From [Enterobacter] lignolyticus SCF1 (lineage in GTDB: Bacteria; Pseudomonadota; Gammaproteobacteria; Enterobacterales; Enterobacteriaceae), in the NCBI RefSeq assembly GCF_000164865.1, contig NC_014618.1:4650001-4714000 (forward strand): DNA of 64,000 bases, read 5' to 3'. Both the position numbers and the translations under genes were made by a program. This document shows, in pieces, positions 42,572 through 51,811 of the stretch; the stretch's first letter is position 1; the number at the start of each line of letters is the position of its first letter. Below the pieces are notes generated by a model. The model was not told the origin of the DNA. It did not search any database and was given only the letters and a program-made list of their open reading frames with translations.

Positions 42572-44770
42572 ATGCCCGTAGCCCATGTAGCCCTGCCCGT
42601 TCCGCTTGCCCGCACCTTTGATTATCTGTTGCCTGAAGGCGTCAGCGTCAAGGCCGGGTGCCGGGTGCGGGTGCCGTTCGGCAAACAGCAGGAGCGCGTT
42701 GGGGTCGTCGTGGCGAGCGGCGACAAGAGCGAACTGCCGCTGAGCGATCTCAAACCGGTCATCGAGGTGCTGGACGACGAGCCGGTCTATACCCCGGCGG
42801 TATGGCGCATGCTGCTGTGGGCGGCGGAGTACTACCATCACCCAATTGGCGATGTGCTGTTCCACGCGCTGCCCATTCTGCTACGGCAGGGCAAACCCGC
42901 CAGCGCCGCGCCGCTGTGGTACTGGTTCGCGACCGAGCAGGGCCAGGCGGTGGATATCAACAGCCTGAAGCGTTCTCATAAACAGCAGCAGGCGCTGGCG
43001 GCGCTGCGCCAGGGCAATATCTGGCGCCATCAGGTCGCGGAGCTTGAGTTTAACGAGGCCGCCCTGCAGGGGCTGCGGAAAAAAGGCTACTGCGACATGG
43101 CAAGCGCCGCTCCGGCTATTACCGACTGGCGCGACGGCTATACGCTTTCCGGTGAGCGGCTACGGCTGAATACCGAGCAGGCCACCGCGGTCGGCGCGAT
43201 CCACAGCCATGCTGACAGCTTTTCCGCCTGGCTGCTGGACGGTGTGACCGGCTCAGGGAAAACGGAAGTCTACCTCAGCGTGCTGGAAAACGTGCTGGCC
43301 CAGGGCAAGCAGGCGCTGGTCATGGTGCCGGAAATCGGCCTGACGCCGCAGACCATCGCCCGTTTTCGCGAGCGCTTCAACGCGCCGGTCGAGGTGCTGC
43401 ACTCCGCCCTCAACGACAGCGAGCGCCTGTCGGCCTGGCTGAAGGCCAAAAACGGCGAGGCGGCGATCGTCATCGGCACCCGCTCGGCCCTGTTTACGCC
43501 GTTTAACAACCTCGGCGTTATCGTCATTGATGAGGAGCACGACAGCTCCTATAAGCAACAGGAAGGCTGGCGCTACCACGCCCGCGACCTTGCCGTCTGG
43601 CGCGCCCACAGCGAGCAGATTCCGGTGATCCTCGGTTCGGCGACGCCCGCGCTGGAAACCCTGCACAACGTCCGTCAGGGTAAATACCGCAAGCTGAAGC
43701 TGAGCAAACGCGCCGGTAACGCGCGTCCGGCCGTGCAGCACGTGCTGGATCTGAAAGGTCAGCAGCTGCAGGCGGGGTTATCTCCCGCCTTAATTCACCG
43801 GATGCGCCAGCATCTGCAGGCGGATAACCAGGTCATTCTGTTTCTGAACCGCCGCGGTTTCGCCCCGGCGCTGCTGTGCCACGACTGCGGGTGGATCGCC
43901 GAATGCCCGCGCTGCGACCACTACTACACGCTGCACCAGGCGCAGCGCCACCTGCGCTGCCACCACTGCGACAGCCAGCGGCCGGTGCCGCGCCAGTGCC
44001 CTTCCTGCGGCTCCACCCATCTGGTTCCGGTCGGGCTGGGCACCGAGCAGCTTGAAGAGGCGCTCAGGCCGCTGTTCCCGGAGGCGCCGATTTCCCGTAT
44101 CGACAGGGACACCACCAGCCGTAAGGGCGCGCTGGAGCAGTATCTTGCCGACGTTCATCGCGGCGGCGCGCGCATTCTTATCGGCACCCAGATGCTGGCA
44201 AAAGGGCACCACTTTCCCGACGTCACGCTGGTGGCGCTGCTGGATGTCGACGGCGCGCTGTTCTCGGCCGACTTCCGCTCGGCGGAGCGTTTCGCCCAGC
44301 TCTACACCCAGGTCTCCGGGCGCGCCGGACGCGCCGGCAAGCAGGGCGAAGTGGTGCTGCAAACGCATCACCCGGAGCATCCGCTGCTGCAAACGCTGCT
44401 GTACAAAGGGTACGATGAGTTTGCCCAACAGGCGCTGGCCGAGCGCCAGACGCTGCAGCTGCCGCCGTGGACCAGCCACGTGCTGATCCGCGCGGAAGAC
44501 CACGATAACCAGCAGGCGCCGCTGTTCCTTCAGCAGCTGCGCAACCTCCTGCAGGCCAGCCCGCTGGCCGATGACAAGCTGTGGCTGCTGGGCCCGGTAC
44601 CCGCACTGGCGCCAAAGCGCGGCGGCCGCTGGCGCTGGCAGATTGTCCTGCAACATCCGTCGCGTCTGCGACTACAGCACGTAGTCAGCGGGACGATGGC
44701 GCTGGTCAATACCTTACCTGCGTCGCGCAAGGTAAAATGGGTATTAGATGTCGATCCGATAGAGGGTTAA
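42572..44770 (+). CDS. priA: Primosomal helicase PriA (replication restart)
   Basis: 732 residues from MPVAHVALPVPLARTFDYLL, the E. coli start and length; the frame from 42500 adds an unlikely extension. An N-terminal 3'-DNA-binding domain, Walker A DGVTGSGKTEVYL, DEEHDSSYKQQ (DEAH-like box), helicase motif QVSGRAGRAGKQG and the eight zinc cysteines (CHDCGWIAECPRC, CHHCDS, CPSCGS) are all present. It reloads the replisome at stalled forks. Confidence 0.97.
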   Translation: MPVAHVALPVPLARTFDYLLPEGVSVKAGCRVRVPFGKQQERVGVVVASGDKSELPLSDLKPVIEVLDDEPVYTPAVWRMLLWAAEYYHHPIGDVLFHALPILLRQGKPASAAPLWYWFATEQGQAVDINSLKRSHKQQQALAALRQGNIWRHQVAELEFNEAALQGLRKKGYCDMASAAPAITDWRDGYTLSGERLRLNTEQATAVGAIHSHADSFSAWLLDGVTGSGKTEVYLSVLENVLAQGKQALVMVPEIGLTPQTIARFRERFNAPVEVLHSALNDSERLSAWLKAKNGEAAIVIGTRSALFTPFNNLGVIVIDEEHDSSYKQQEGWRYHARDLAVWRAHSEQIPVILGSATPALETLHNVRQGKYRKLKLSKRAGNARPAVQHVLDLKGQQLQAGLSPALIHRMRQHLQADNQVILFLNRRGFAPALLCHDCGWIAECPRCDHYYTLHQAQRHLRCHHCDSQRPVPRQCPSCGSTHLVPVGLGTEQLEEALRPLFPEAPISRIDRDTTSRKGALEQYLADVHRGGARILIGTQMLAKGHHFPDVTLVALLDVDGALFSADFRSAERFAQLYTQVSGRAGRAGKQGEVVLQTHHPEHPLLQTLLYKGYDEFAQQALAERQTLQLPPWTSHVLIRAEDHDNQQAPLFLQQLRNLLQASPLADDKLWLLGPVPALAPKRGGRWRWQIVLQHPSRLRLQHVVSGTMALVNTLPASRKVKWVLDVDPIEG

Positions 44771-44921
44771 CGCGTCACACTGCGAAGCGGATCGAAAAAT
44801 TCAACTTCCGTCACAATTTTCATGAAAATTCTGTAACTCCCCGACCTGACTATCTGATAAAAAAAGAGACTGATATCAGAGACAGCGGAAGTCTCTGTTC
44901 CCGTCTGCGAGGAGAACCCAG

Positions 44922-45944
44922 GTGAAGCCCAAAAATGAAGTGGTTGCGGCAACCATGAAGGATGTTGCCCTGAAGGCGAATGTCTCTACGGCAACCGTAT
45001 CCCGAGCGTTAATGAACCCCGACAAGGTATCCCAGGCGACACGTAATAAAGTCGAAAAAGCCGCGCTGGAAGTGGGTTATCTGCCGCAGTCGCTCGGGCG
45101 GAACATGAAACGTAATGAATCGCGCACCATCCTGGTGATTGTTCCGGATATTTGCGATCCCTTTTTTAGCGAAATCATCCGCGGAATCGAAATCACCGCC
45201 GCCAGCCATGGCTACCTGGTATTGATCGGCGACTGCGCCCATCAGAACCAGCAGGAAAAGACCTTTATCGACCTTATCATCACCAAGCAGATCGACGGTA
45301 TGCTGCTGCTGGGCTCGCGTCTGCCGTTTGACGCCAGTATTGAAGAGCAGCGTAATCTGCCGCCGATGGTGATGGCCAACGAGTTTGCGCCGGAGCTTGA
45401 GCTGCCGACGGTGCATATCGACAACCTCACCGCCGCCTTTGACGCCGTCAACTATCTGCATGAGCTGGGGCACCAGCGCATCGGCTGTATCGCCGGGCCG
45501 GAAGAGATGCCGCTGTGCCACTACCGCCTGCAGGGCTACGTGCAGGCGCTGCGCCGCTGCGGGATTACCGTCGATCCGCACTATATCGCCCGCGGCGACT
45601 TCACCTTCGAAGCGGGCGCCAGCGCCCTGGAGCAGCTGCTGGCGCTGCCGCAGCCGCCGACCGCTATTTTCTGCCATAGCGATATTATGGCGCTCGGCGC
45701 GCTGTCGCTGGCGAAACGCCGGGGACTGAAGGTGCCGGAAGATCTGTCGCTTGTCGGCTTTGATAACATTTCGCTGGCCGAGTTCTGCGATCCGCCGCTG
45801 ACCACCGTGTCGCAGCCGCGTTTCGACATCGGTCGCGAAGCGATGCTCCTGTTGCTTGACCAGCTGAGCGGTCAGACCGTCAGCAGCGGTTCGCGGTTGC
45901 TCGACTGTGAGCTGGTGGTTCGCGGCAGTACGCGAAAAATATGA
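44922..45944 (+). CDS. cytR: LacI-family repressor CytR
   Basis: The 340-residue protein has an N-terminal LacI HTH (MKDVALKANVSTATVSRALM) and a ribose-binding-protein-like core nearly identical to E. coli CytR (IVPDICDPFFSEIIRGIE, TKQIDGMLLLGSRLPFD). It acts with CRP to repress nucleoside uptake and catabolism and is released by cytidine. The start is GTG at 44922 behind GAGGAGA. The 44771-44921 gap contains no gene. Confidence 0.95.
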   Translation: MKPKNEVVAATMKDVALKANVSTATVSRALMNPDKVSQATRNKVEKAALEVGYLPQSLGRNMKRNESRTILVIVPDICDPFFSEIIRGIEITAASHGYLVLIGDCAHQNQQEKTFIDLIITKQIDGMLLLGSRLPFDASIEEQRNLPPMVMANEFAPELELPTVHIDNLTAAFDAVNYLHELGHQRIGCIAGPEEMPLCHYRLQGYVQALRRCGITVDPHYIARGDFTFEAGASALEQLLALPQPPTAIFCHSDIMALGALSLAKRRGLKVPEDLSLVGFDNISLAEFCDPPLTTVSQPRFDIGREAMLLLLDQLSGQTVSSGSRLLDCELVVRGSTRKI

Positions 45945-46042
45945 CCTAAATTAAATACCTTTAAGACTAGCGCTTCTGGTCAAAGCTCCGTCGCTTAAGT
46001 AACATGACGGGCTGACGAACGAATAAATACAGCGAAACGATA

Positions 46043-47086
46043 GTGGCACAACGAGATTATGTACGCCGCAGCAGCCAACCGGCTCCTTCGCGGCGCAAAA
46101 AGAGCCCTTCACGAAGCTCACGGAAAAAGCAAAGCAGTTTTCCCGCAGTTTCACCGGCCATGGTCGCGATTGCCGCGGCCGTGCTGGTAGCCTTTATCGG
46201 TGGCCTGTACTTTATTACCCATCACAAGAAAGAAGAGGCGGATGCCCTGCAGGGCCGCCAGGTTACGGGTAATGGACTACCGCCGAAACCGGAAGAGCGC
46301 TGGCGCTACATTAAAGAGCTGGAAAGCCGCCAGCCGGGCGTGCGCGCGCCGACGGAACCCTCCGCAGGCGGCGAAGTGAAGAATGCCGATCAGCTAACGG
46401 ACGAACAGCGCCAGCTGCTGGCTCAGATGCAGGCCGATATGCGCCAGCAGCCGACGCAGCTCACCGAGGTGCCGTGGAACGAACAGACGCCAGCGCAGCG
46501 CCAGCAAACGCTGCAGCGTCAGCGGATGGCACAGCAAGCGCAACAGCAGCAGTGGGCGCAGACACAGCCGGTACAGCAGCAACAGCAACAATGGACGCAG
46601 ACGCAGCCGGTACAGCAGCCGCGCACCCAGCCGCGGGTGACGGAACAGCCGTATCAGCAGCCGCAGCAGCAAACGCGCACGGCGCAAAGCCAGCCGACGC
46701 ACCAGACGCCGCCGAAGCAAACGGCCGCGTCGCAGCAGCCGTATCAGGATCTGCTGCAAACGCCTGCGCACACCACGGCGCAACAGCCAAAAGCGCAGCA
46801 GGCCGCGCCGATAACGCGCGAACCTGAACCGGCGAAAGCCGCGGCGGAGAAAAAAGACGACCGCCGCTGGCTGGTGCAGTGCGGGTCGTTTAAAGGCGCG
46901 GATCAGGCGGAAACCGTTCGCGCGCAGCTGGCGTTCGAAGGCTTCGATTCCCGTATTACGACCAATAACGGCTGGAACCGCGTGGTGATCGGCCCGATGA
47001 AAGGCAAAGACACCGCCGACGGCACAATTTCCCGCCTGAAGCTGGCAGGTCACACAAACTGCATTCGTCTCGCCGCCGGGGGTTGA
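46043..47086 (+). CDS. ftsN: Cell division protein FtsN
   Basis: 347 residues with GTG start. Short cytoplasmic basic tail (MAQRDYVRRSSQPAPSRRKK), one membrane helix (AMVAIAAAVLVAFIGGLYFI), the essential periplasmic segment (RWRYIKELESRQPGVRAPTE), a long Gln-rich linker and a C-terminal SPOR domain (RRWLVQCGSFKGADQAETVR to CIRLAAGG) that binds denuded peptidoglycan. It triggers septal synthesis. It is about 28 residues longer than E. coli FtsN because the Gln-rich linker is expanded, including a repeated QTQPVQQ motif. Confidence 0.95.
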   Translation: MAQRDYVRRSSQPAPSRRKKSPSRSSRKKQSSFPAVSPAMVAIAAAVLVAFIGGLYFITHHKKEEADALQGRQVTGNGLPPKPEERWRYIKELESRQPGVRAPTEPSAGGEVKNADQLTDEQRQLLAQMQADMRQQPTQLTEVPWNEQTPAQRQQTLQRQRMAQQAQQQQWAQTQPVQQQQQQWTQTQPVQQPRTQPRVTEQPYQQPQQQTRTAQSQPTHQTPPKQTAASQQPYQDLLQTPAHTTAQQPKAQQAAPITREPEPAKAAAEKKDDRRWLVQCGSFKGADQAETVRAQLAFEGFDSRITTNNGWNRVVIGPMKGKDTADGTISRLKLAGHTNCIRLAAGG

Positions 47087-47110
47087 AACCCCCAAAATCC
47101 CCCCCATCTA
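47083..47110 (+). promoter_or_regulatory. Sigma-32 heat-shock promoter of hslVU
   Basis: GTTGAAA (47082-47088), a 14-bp spacer and CCCCATCTA (47102-47110) match the sigma-32 consensus well, including the diagnostic CCCCAT. It overlaps the ftsN stop and lies about 65 bp before hslV. Confidence 0.85.
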
Positions 47111-47174
47111 TAATTGCATTCTGCCCCGTACGCTGTGCGGGGCCCCTATTCTGCTTTGTACCAGGGGGTCCTTC

Positions 47175-47705
47175 GTGACAACAATAGTAAGTGTTCGCCG
47201 TAACGGTCATGTAGTCATCGCCGGTGATGGTCAGGCTACGCTTGGCAATACCGTCATGAAAGGCAACGTGAAAAAAGTGCGTCGTTTGTATAACGACAAA
47301 GTGATCGCTGGCTTTGCCGGGGGCACCGCGGACGCCTTCACGCTGTTTGAACTGTTTGAGCGTAAGCTGGAAATGCATCAGGGCCACCTGGTGAAAGCCG
47401 CCGTTGAGCTGGCGAAAGACTGGCGTACCGACCGTATGCTGCGCAAGCTGGAAGCCCTGCTTGCCGTCGCGGATGAAAACGCCTCGCTTATCATCACCGG
47501 CAACGGCGATGTAGTGCAGCCAGAAAATGATTTGATCGCCATCGGTTCCGGCGGCCCGTATGCGCAGGCTGCAGCGCGCGCCCTGCTGGAAAACACCGAG
47601 ATGAGCGCCCGTGATATCGCGGTGAAAGCGTTGGATATTGCAGGCGATATTTGCATTTATACCAACCACTTCCACACCATCGAAGAATTGACCTCCAAAG
47701 CGTAA
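47175..47705 (+). CDS. hslV: ATP-dependent protease subunit HslV
   Basis: The 176-residue protein has the E. coli length and the N-terminal Thr nucleophile of the proteasome-like family exposed after Met removal (M-TTIVSVRR), then NGHVVIAGDGQATLGN and IAIGSGGPYAQAAARALL. It forms a double hexamer capped by HslU. GTG start behind GGGGGTC. Transcribed with hslU from the sigma-32 promoter. Confidence 0.97.
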   Translation: MTTIVSVRRNGHVVIAGDGQATLGNTVMKGNVKKVRRLYNDKVIAGFAGGTADAFTLFELFERKLEMHQGHLVKAAVELAKDWRTDRMLRKLEALLAVADENASLIITGNGDVVQPENDLIAIGSGGPYAQAAARALLENTEMSARDIAVKALDIAGDICIYTNHFHTIEELTSKA

Positions 47706-47714
47706 GGATCTCCC

Positions 47715-49049
47715 ATGTCTGAAATGACCCCACGCGAAATTGTCAGCGAACTGGACAAACATATTATCGGTCAGGACGCCGCCAAGCGTTCTGTGGCTAT
47801 CGCGCTGCGTAACCGCTGGCGCCGCATGCAGCTCAACGAGGAGCTGCGCCACGAAGTCACCCCGAAAAACATTCTGATGATCGGCCCCACCGGCGTGGGT
47901 AAAACCGAAATCGCCCGTCGTCTGGCGAAGCTTGCCAACGCGCCGTTCATCAAGGTAGAAGCCACCAAGTTCACCGAAGTGGGCTATGTGGGGAAAGAAG
48001 TTGACTCCATCATCCGCGATCTGACCGACTCCGCCATTAAAATGGTGCGCATGCAGTCCATCGAGAAAAACCGCTACCGCGCGGAAGAACTGGCGGAAGA
48101 GCGCATTCTCGACGTGCTGATCCCACCGGCGAAAAACAACTGGGGCCAGACCGAGCAGGCGCAGGAGCCGTCGGCGGCGCGCCAGGCGTTTCGTAAAAAA
48201 CTGCGCGAAGGTCAGCTGGACGATAAAGAAATCGAAATCAACCTCGCGGCGGCGCCGATGGGTGTTGAAATCATGTCACCTCCGGGCATGGAAGAGATGA
48301 CCAGCCAGCTGCAGTCGATGTTCCAGAACCTGGGCGGCCAGAAGCAGAAGCCTCGCAAGCTCAAAATCAAAGACGCCCTGAAGCTGCTGATTGAAGAAGA
48401 AGCGGCAAAGCTGGTGAACCCGGAAGAGCTGAAGCAGGACGCGATCGAAGCCGTTGAGCAGCACGGTATCGTGTTTATCGACGAAATCGACAAAATCTGT
48501 AAGCGCGGCGGCAATACCTCCGGCCCGGACGTTTCCCGCGAAGGCGTACAGCGCGACCTGCTGCCGCTGGTGGAAGGCTGTACTGTCTCCACCAAGCACG
48601 GGATGGTGAAAACCGACCACATTCTGTTTATCGCTTCCGGCGCGTTCCAGGTCGCCAGCCCGTCGGATCTGATCCCGGAGCTGCAGGGCCGTCTGCCGAT
48701 CCGCGTGGAGCTGAAGGCGCTGACGACCCAGGACTTTGAACGCATTCTGACCGAGCCGAACGCATCGGTCACCGTGCAGTACAAAGCGCTGATGGCGACC
48801 GAAGGCGTGGACATCAGCTTTACCGAAAGCGGCATCAAGCGCATTGCCGAAGCGGCATGGCAGGTGAACGAAACGACCGAGAACATCGGCGCCCGTCGTC
48901 TGCATACCGTCCTGGAACGCCTGATGGAAGATATCTCTTACGACGCCAGCGACCTGAACGGTCAGAGCATTACCATTGATGCGGAATATGTTAGTAAGCA
49001 TCTTGATGCGCTGGTGGCAGATGAAGATCTGAGCCGTTTTATCCTATAA
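47715..49049 (+). CDS. hslU: HslU ATPase/unfoldase
   Basis: The 444-residue AAA+ protein has Walker A MIGPTGVGKTEIARRLA, Walker B IVFIDEIDKIC, pore loop EVGYVGKEVDS and the C-terminal tail LDALVADEDLSRFIL that docks into HslV. It unfolds substrates for HslV. It starts 9 nt after hslV. Confidence 0.97.
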   Translation: MSEMTPREIVSELDKHIIGQDAAKRSVAIALRNRWRRMQLNEELRHEVTPKNILMIGPTGVGKTEIARRLAKLANAPFIKVEATKFTEVGYVGKEVDSIIRDLTDSAIKMVRMQSIEKNRYRAEELAEERILDVLIPPAKNNWGQTEQAQEPSAARQAFRKKLREGQLDDKEIEINLAAAPMGVEIMSPPGMEEMTSQLQSMFQNLGGQKQKPRKLKIKDALKLLIEEEAAKLVNPEELKQDAIEAVEQHGIVFIDEIDKICKRGGNTSGPDVSREGVQRDLLPLVEGCTVSTKHGMVKTDHILFIASGAFQVASPSDLIPELQGRLPIRVELKALTTQDFERILTEPNASVTVQYKALMATEGVDISFTESGIKRIAEAAWQVNETTENIGARRLHTVLERLMEDISYDASDLNGQSITIDAEYVSKHLDALVADEDLSRFIL

Positions 49050-49078
49050 TCGCGGTTACTGCATTTTCATCACTGTTG

Positions 49079-49106
49079 ATGGGGGCTATAGCCCCCATTT
49101 TTATTG
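49079..49106 (+). terminator. hslVU terminator
   Basis: ATGGGGGC and GCCCCCAT form a strong stem followed by TTTTATT, 30 nt after the hslU stop and before menA. Confidence 0.85.
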
Positions 49107-49117
49107 GCTAAATAACT

Positions 49118-50038
49118 ATGACTGATATCAGCCGTACTCAGGCGTGGCTGGAAAGCCTGCGCCCCAAGACATTACCTCTGGCGTTTGCCGCTATCGTTGT
49201 CGGCACCGCGCTTGCCTGGTGGCAGGGACATTTCGACCCGCTGGTGGCGCTGCTGGCGCTTATCACGGCCGGGCTACTGCAGATCCTCTCCAACCTGGCG
49301 AACGACTATGGCGACGCGGTAAAAGGCAGCGATAAGCCTGACCGTATCGGCCCGCTGCGCGGCATGCAGAAAGGCGCGATCACCCAGGCGCAGATGAAGC
49401 GTGCGCTGGTGGTCACCGTGGCGCTGATCTGCCTGTCCGGTCTGTCGCTGCTGGCGGCGTCCTGGCAGAACGTGGGCGACTTTATCGGTTTTCTGGTGCT
49501 GGGCGGGCTGTCGATTATCGCCGCCATCACCTATACCGTCGGCACCCGTCCGTATGGCTATATCGGTCTTGGCGATATTTCGGTGCTGATTTTTTTCGGC
49601 TGGCTCAGCGTGATGGGGAGCTGGTATCTGCAGGCGCACAATATCGTTCCGGCCATGTTCCTGCCCGCGACCGCCTGCGGCCTGCTGGCGACCGCGGTGC
49701 TGAACATCAACAACCTGCGGGATATCAACAGCGACCGCGAAAACGGCAAGAACACGCTGGCGGTACGCCTGGGCCCGGTGAATGCCCGTCGTTATCACGC
49801 ATGCCTGCTGATGGGGTCGCTGCTGTGTCTGGCGCTGTTTAACCTGCTGACGCTGCACAGCCTGTGGGGATGGCTGTTCCTTCTCGCCGCACCGCTGCTG
49901 GTTAAACAGGCGCGTTTTGTGCTGACGCACCTCGACCCGACCGATATGCCGCCGATGCTTGAGCGCACGGTAAAAGGAGCCTTATTGACTAACCTGCTGT
50001 TTGTCGTGGGGATTGTGCTGAGCCGTCTGGCGAGTTAA
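49118..50038 (+). CDS. menA: 1,4-dihydroxy-2-naphthoate octaprenyltransferase
   Basis: The 306-residue UbiA-family membrane protein has the prenyl-diphosphate motif NLANDYGDAVKGSDKPDR and second Asp-rich motif NNLRDINSDRENGKNTLAVR, plus about eight membrane helices. It attaches the prenyl tail in menaquinone synthesis. Gene order hslU-menA-rraA is as in E. coli. Confidence 0.95.
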   Translation: MTDISRTQAWLESLRPKTLPLAFAAIVVGTALAWWQGHFDPLVALLALITAGLLQILSNLANDYGDAVKGSDKPDRIGPLRGMQKGAITQAQMKRALVVTVALICLSGLSLLAASWQNVGDFIGFLVLGGLSIIAAITYTVGTRPYGYIGLGDISVLIFFGWLSVMGSWYLQAHNIVPAMFLPATACGLLATAVLNINNLRDINSDRENGKNTLAVRLGPVNARRYHACLLMGSLLCLALFNLLTLHSLWGWLFLLAAPLLVKQARFVLTHLDPTDMPPMLERTVKGALLTNLLFVVGIVLSRLAS

Positions 50039-50130
50039 CTGACAAATATCAATTAACAATTGATGATTTTGCCAACAACCGCGATAGCGCGATATACTGA
50101 AAACACTCGCAGCAACTGAACGTTAAGCCT

Positions 50131-50616
50131 ATGAAATACGATACCTCCGAGCTTTGCGACATCTACCAGGAAGATGTCAACGTCGTGGAACCCCTGTTCT
50201 CCAACTTTGGTGGACGGTCGTCGTTTGGTGGACAAATCATCACGGTGAAATGTTTCGAAGATAACGGGTTGCTGTACGATATGCTCGAACAGAACGGCCG
50301 TGGCCGTATCCTGCTGGTGGACGGCGGGGGTTCTGTTCGTCGCGCGCTTATCGACGCCGACCTCGCCCGCCTCGCGGTGCAGAACGAATGGGAAGGCATT
50401 GTCGTCTACGGCGCGGTGCGTCAGGTCGACGATTTAGAAGAGCTGGATCTCGGCATTCAGGCGCTGGCTGCGATCCCGGTCGGCGCGGCTGGCGAAGGGA
50501 TTGGCGAGAGCGACGTCCGCGTCAACTTCGGCGGCGTGACCTTCTTCTCCGGCGATCATCTCTATGCCGACAACACCGGCATCATCCTGTCGGAAGACCC
50601 GCTCGATATCGAATGA
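50131..50616 (+). CDS. rraA: Ribonuclease E activity regulator RraA
   Basis: The 161-residue protein, equal in length to E. coli RraA, begins MKYDTSELCDIYQEDVNVVEPLF and contains FSNFGGRSSFGGQIITVKCF and GAVRQVDDLEELDLGIQAL. It binds RNase E and the degradosome and dampens RNA decay. A likely promoter is TTGCCA at 50069 with TATACT at 50093. Confidence 0.96.
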   Translation: MKYDTSELCDIYQEDVNVVEPLFSNFGGRSSFGGQIITVKCFEDNGLLYDMLEQNGRGRILLVDGGGSVRRALIDADLARLAVQNEWEGIVVYGAVRQVDDLEELDLGIQALAAIPVGAAGEGIGESDVRVNFGGVTFFSGDHLYADNTGIILSEDPLDIE

Positions 50617-50627
50617 TCGTCCAATAA

Positions 50628-50655
50628 AAAAGCCTTCTCGCTGAGAAGGCTTTTT
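50628..50655. terminator. Bidirectional terminator rraA/pfkA
   Basis: AAAAAAGCCTTCTC, loop GCT, GAGAAGGCTTTTTTTT: a strong stem with A- and T-runs on both sides, serving convergent rraA and pfkA. Confidence 0.88.
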
Positions 50656-50672
50656 TTTCATCTTCGCGCCAA

Positions 50673-51635
50673 TCAGTACAGCTTTTTCGCGCAGTCCAGC
50701 CAGTCGGTCTTGAACGGACGCTTCATGTTTTCGATAGCGTCGATGATGTCATGGTGCACCAGTTTCTCGTTCTGGATGCCGACGCAGCGGCCGCCGTGGC
50801 CCTGCAGCAGCAGGTCGATAGCGTACGCGCCCATGCGGGACGCCAGAATACGGTCGTACGGGCACGGAGAACCGCCGCGCTGGATGTGGCCGAGAACGGT
50901 CGCGCGGGTTTCACGCTTGGTTTCGGTTTCGATGTACTTCGCCAGCTCGTCAACGTCGCAGATGTGCTCTGTGATAGCGACGATCGCGTGTTTTTTCCCT
51001 TTCGCAATACCGGCTTTGATTTCAGCGACCAGATCTTCACGGCTGAACTCGACTTCAGGCACCACGACGAACTCACAGCCGCCCGCAATGGCCGCCGCCA
51101 GGGTCAGGTCGCCGCAGTAGCGGCCCATCACTTCAACGATGGAGATACGCTGGTGAGAAGAAGAGGTGTCGCGCAGACGGTCAATCGCTTCCACGACGGT
51201 ACCCAGCGCGGTGAAGAAGCCGATGGTGTAGTCGGTGCCCTTGATGTCGTTATCGATAGTGCCCGGCAGGCCAACGCACGGGAAGCCCATTTCGGTCAGG
51301 CGCTTGGCGCCCATATAGGAACCGTCACCGCCGATAACCACCAGCGCGTCCAGGCCGCGCTTTTTCATGTTTTCGATAGCCACAGCGCGAACTTTTTCGT
51401 CGCGGAATTCCGGGAAACGCGCAGAGCCCAGGAAGGTGCCGCCGCGGTTGATCATGTCGGACACGCTGTAGCGGTCGAGCTGCACCATACGATCTTCATA
51501 CAGACCGAGGTAGCCATCATAGATACCAAAAACTTCCAGACCTTCCGAAAGCGCTGCGCGTACAACGCCACGGATTGCTGCGTTCATACCCGGGGCATCA
51601 CCGCCGCTTGTCAACACACCGATTTTCTTAATCAT
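50673..51635 (-). CDS. pfkA: 6-phosphofructokinase I
   Basis: 320 residues from MIKKIGVLTSGGDAPGMNAA at 51635, the E. coli length. GGDGSYMGAKRL, the catalytic GTIDNDIKGTDYTIG and VEVMGRYCGDL are present. It is the ATP-dependent, ADP/PEP-regulated glycolytic kinase. A Cra-like palindrome lies upstream. The longer frame to 51734 covers the promoter and is not used. Its neighbour on the 3' side is rraA, unlike in E. coli. Confidence 0.97.
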   Translation of the reverse strand: MIKKIGVLTSGGDAPGMNAAIRGVVRAALSEGLEVFGIYDGYLGLYEDRMVQLDRYSVSDMINRGGTFLGSARFPEFRDEKVRAVAIENMKKRGLDALVVIGGDGSYMGAKRLTEMGFPCVGLPGTIDNDIKGTDYTIGFFTALGTVVEAIDRLRDTSSSHQRISIVEVMGRYCGDLTLAAAIAGGCEFVVVPEVEFSREDLVAEIKAGIAKGKKHAIVAITEHICDVDELAKYIETETKRETRATVLGHIQRGGSPCPYDRILASRMGAYAIDLLLQGHGGRCVGIQNEKLVHHDIIDAIENMKRPFKTDWLDCAKKLY

Positions 51636-51744
51636 GACTACCTCTGAACTTAGGAATGCAAATATAGAGTCTGTTTGCCCGAAGCGCTCCCCACCGGGAG
51701 TGAACGATACGTATAAGTACAAATAGTATATCAAGCGCTTCGTG

Positions 51745-51758
51745 CTGAATTGATTCAG
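51745..51758. promoter_or_regulatory. Cra (FruR) site candidate for pfkA
   Basis: GCTGAATTGATTCAG contains the dyad CTGAAT-tg-ATTCAG and fits the Cra half-site rule, 110 bp before pfkA. Cra represses pfkA in E. coli. Confidence 0.6.
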
Positions 51759-51811
51759 GTCAGGCTAACTGGCGGTAATTTATCCAAAAAAAGCCCGACC
51801 GGTCCACATTT

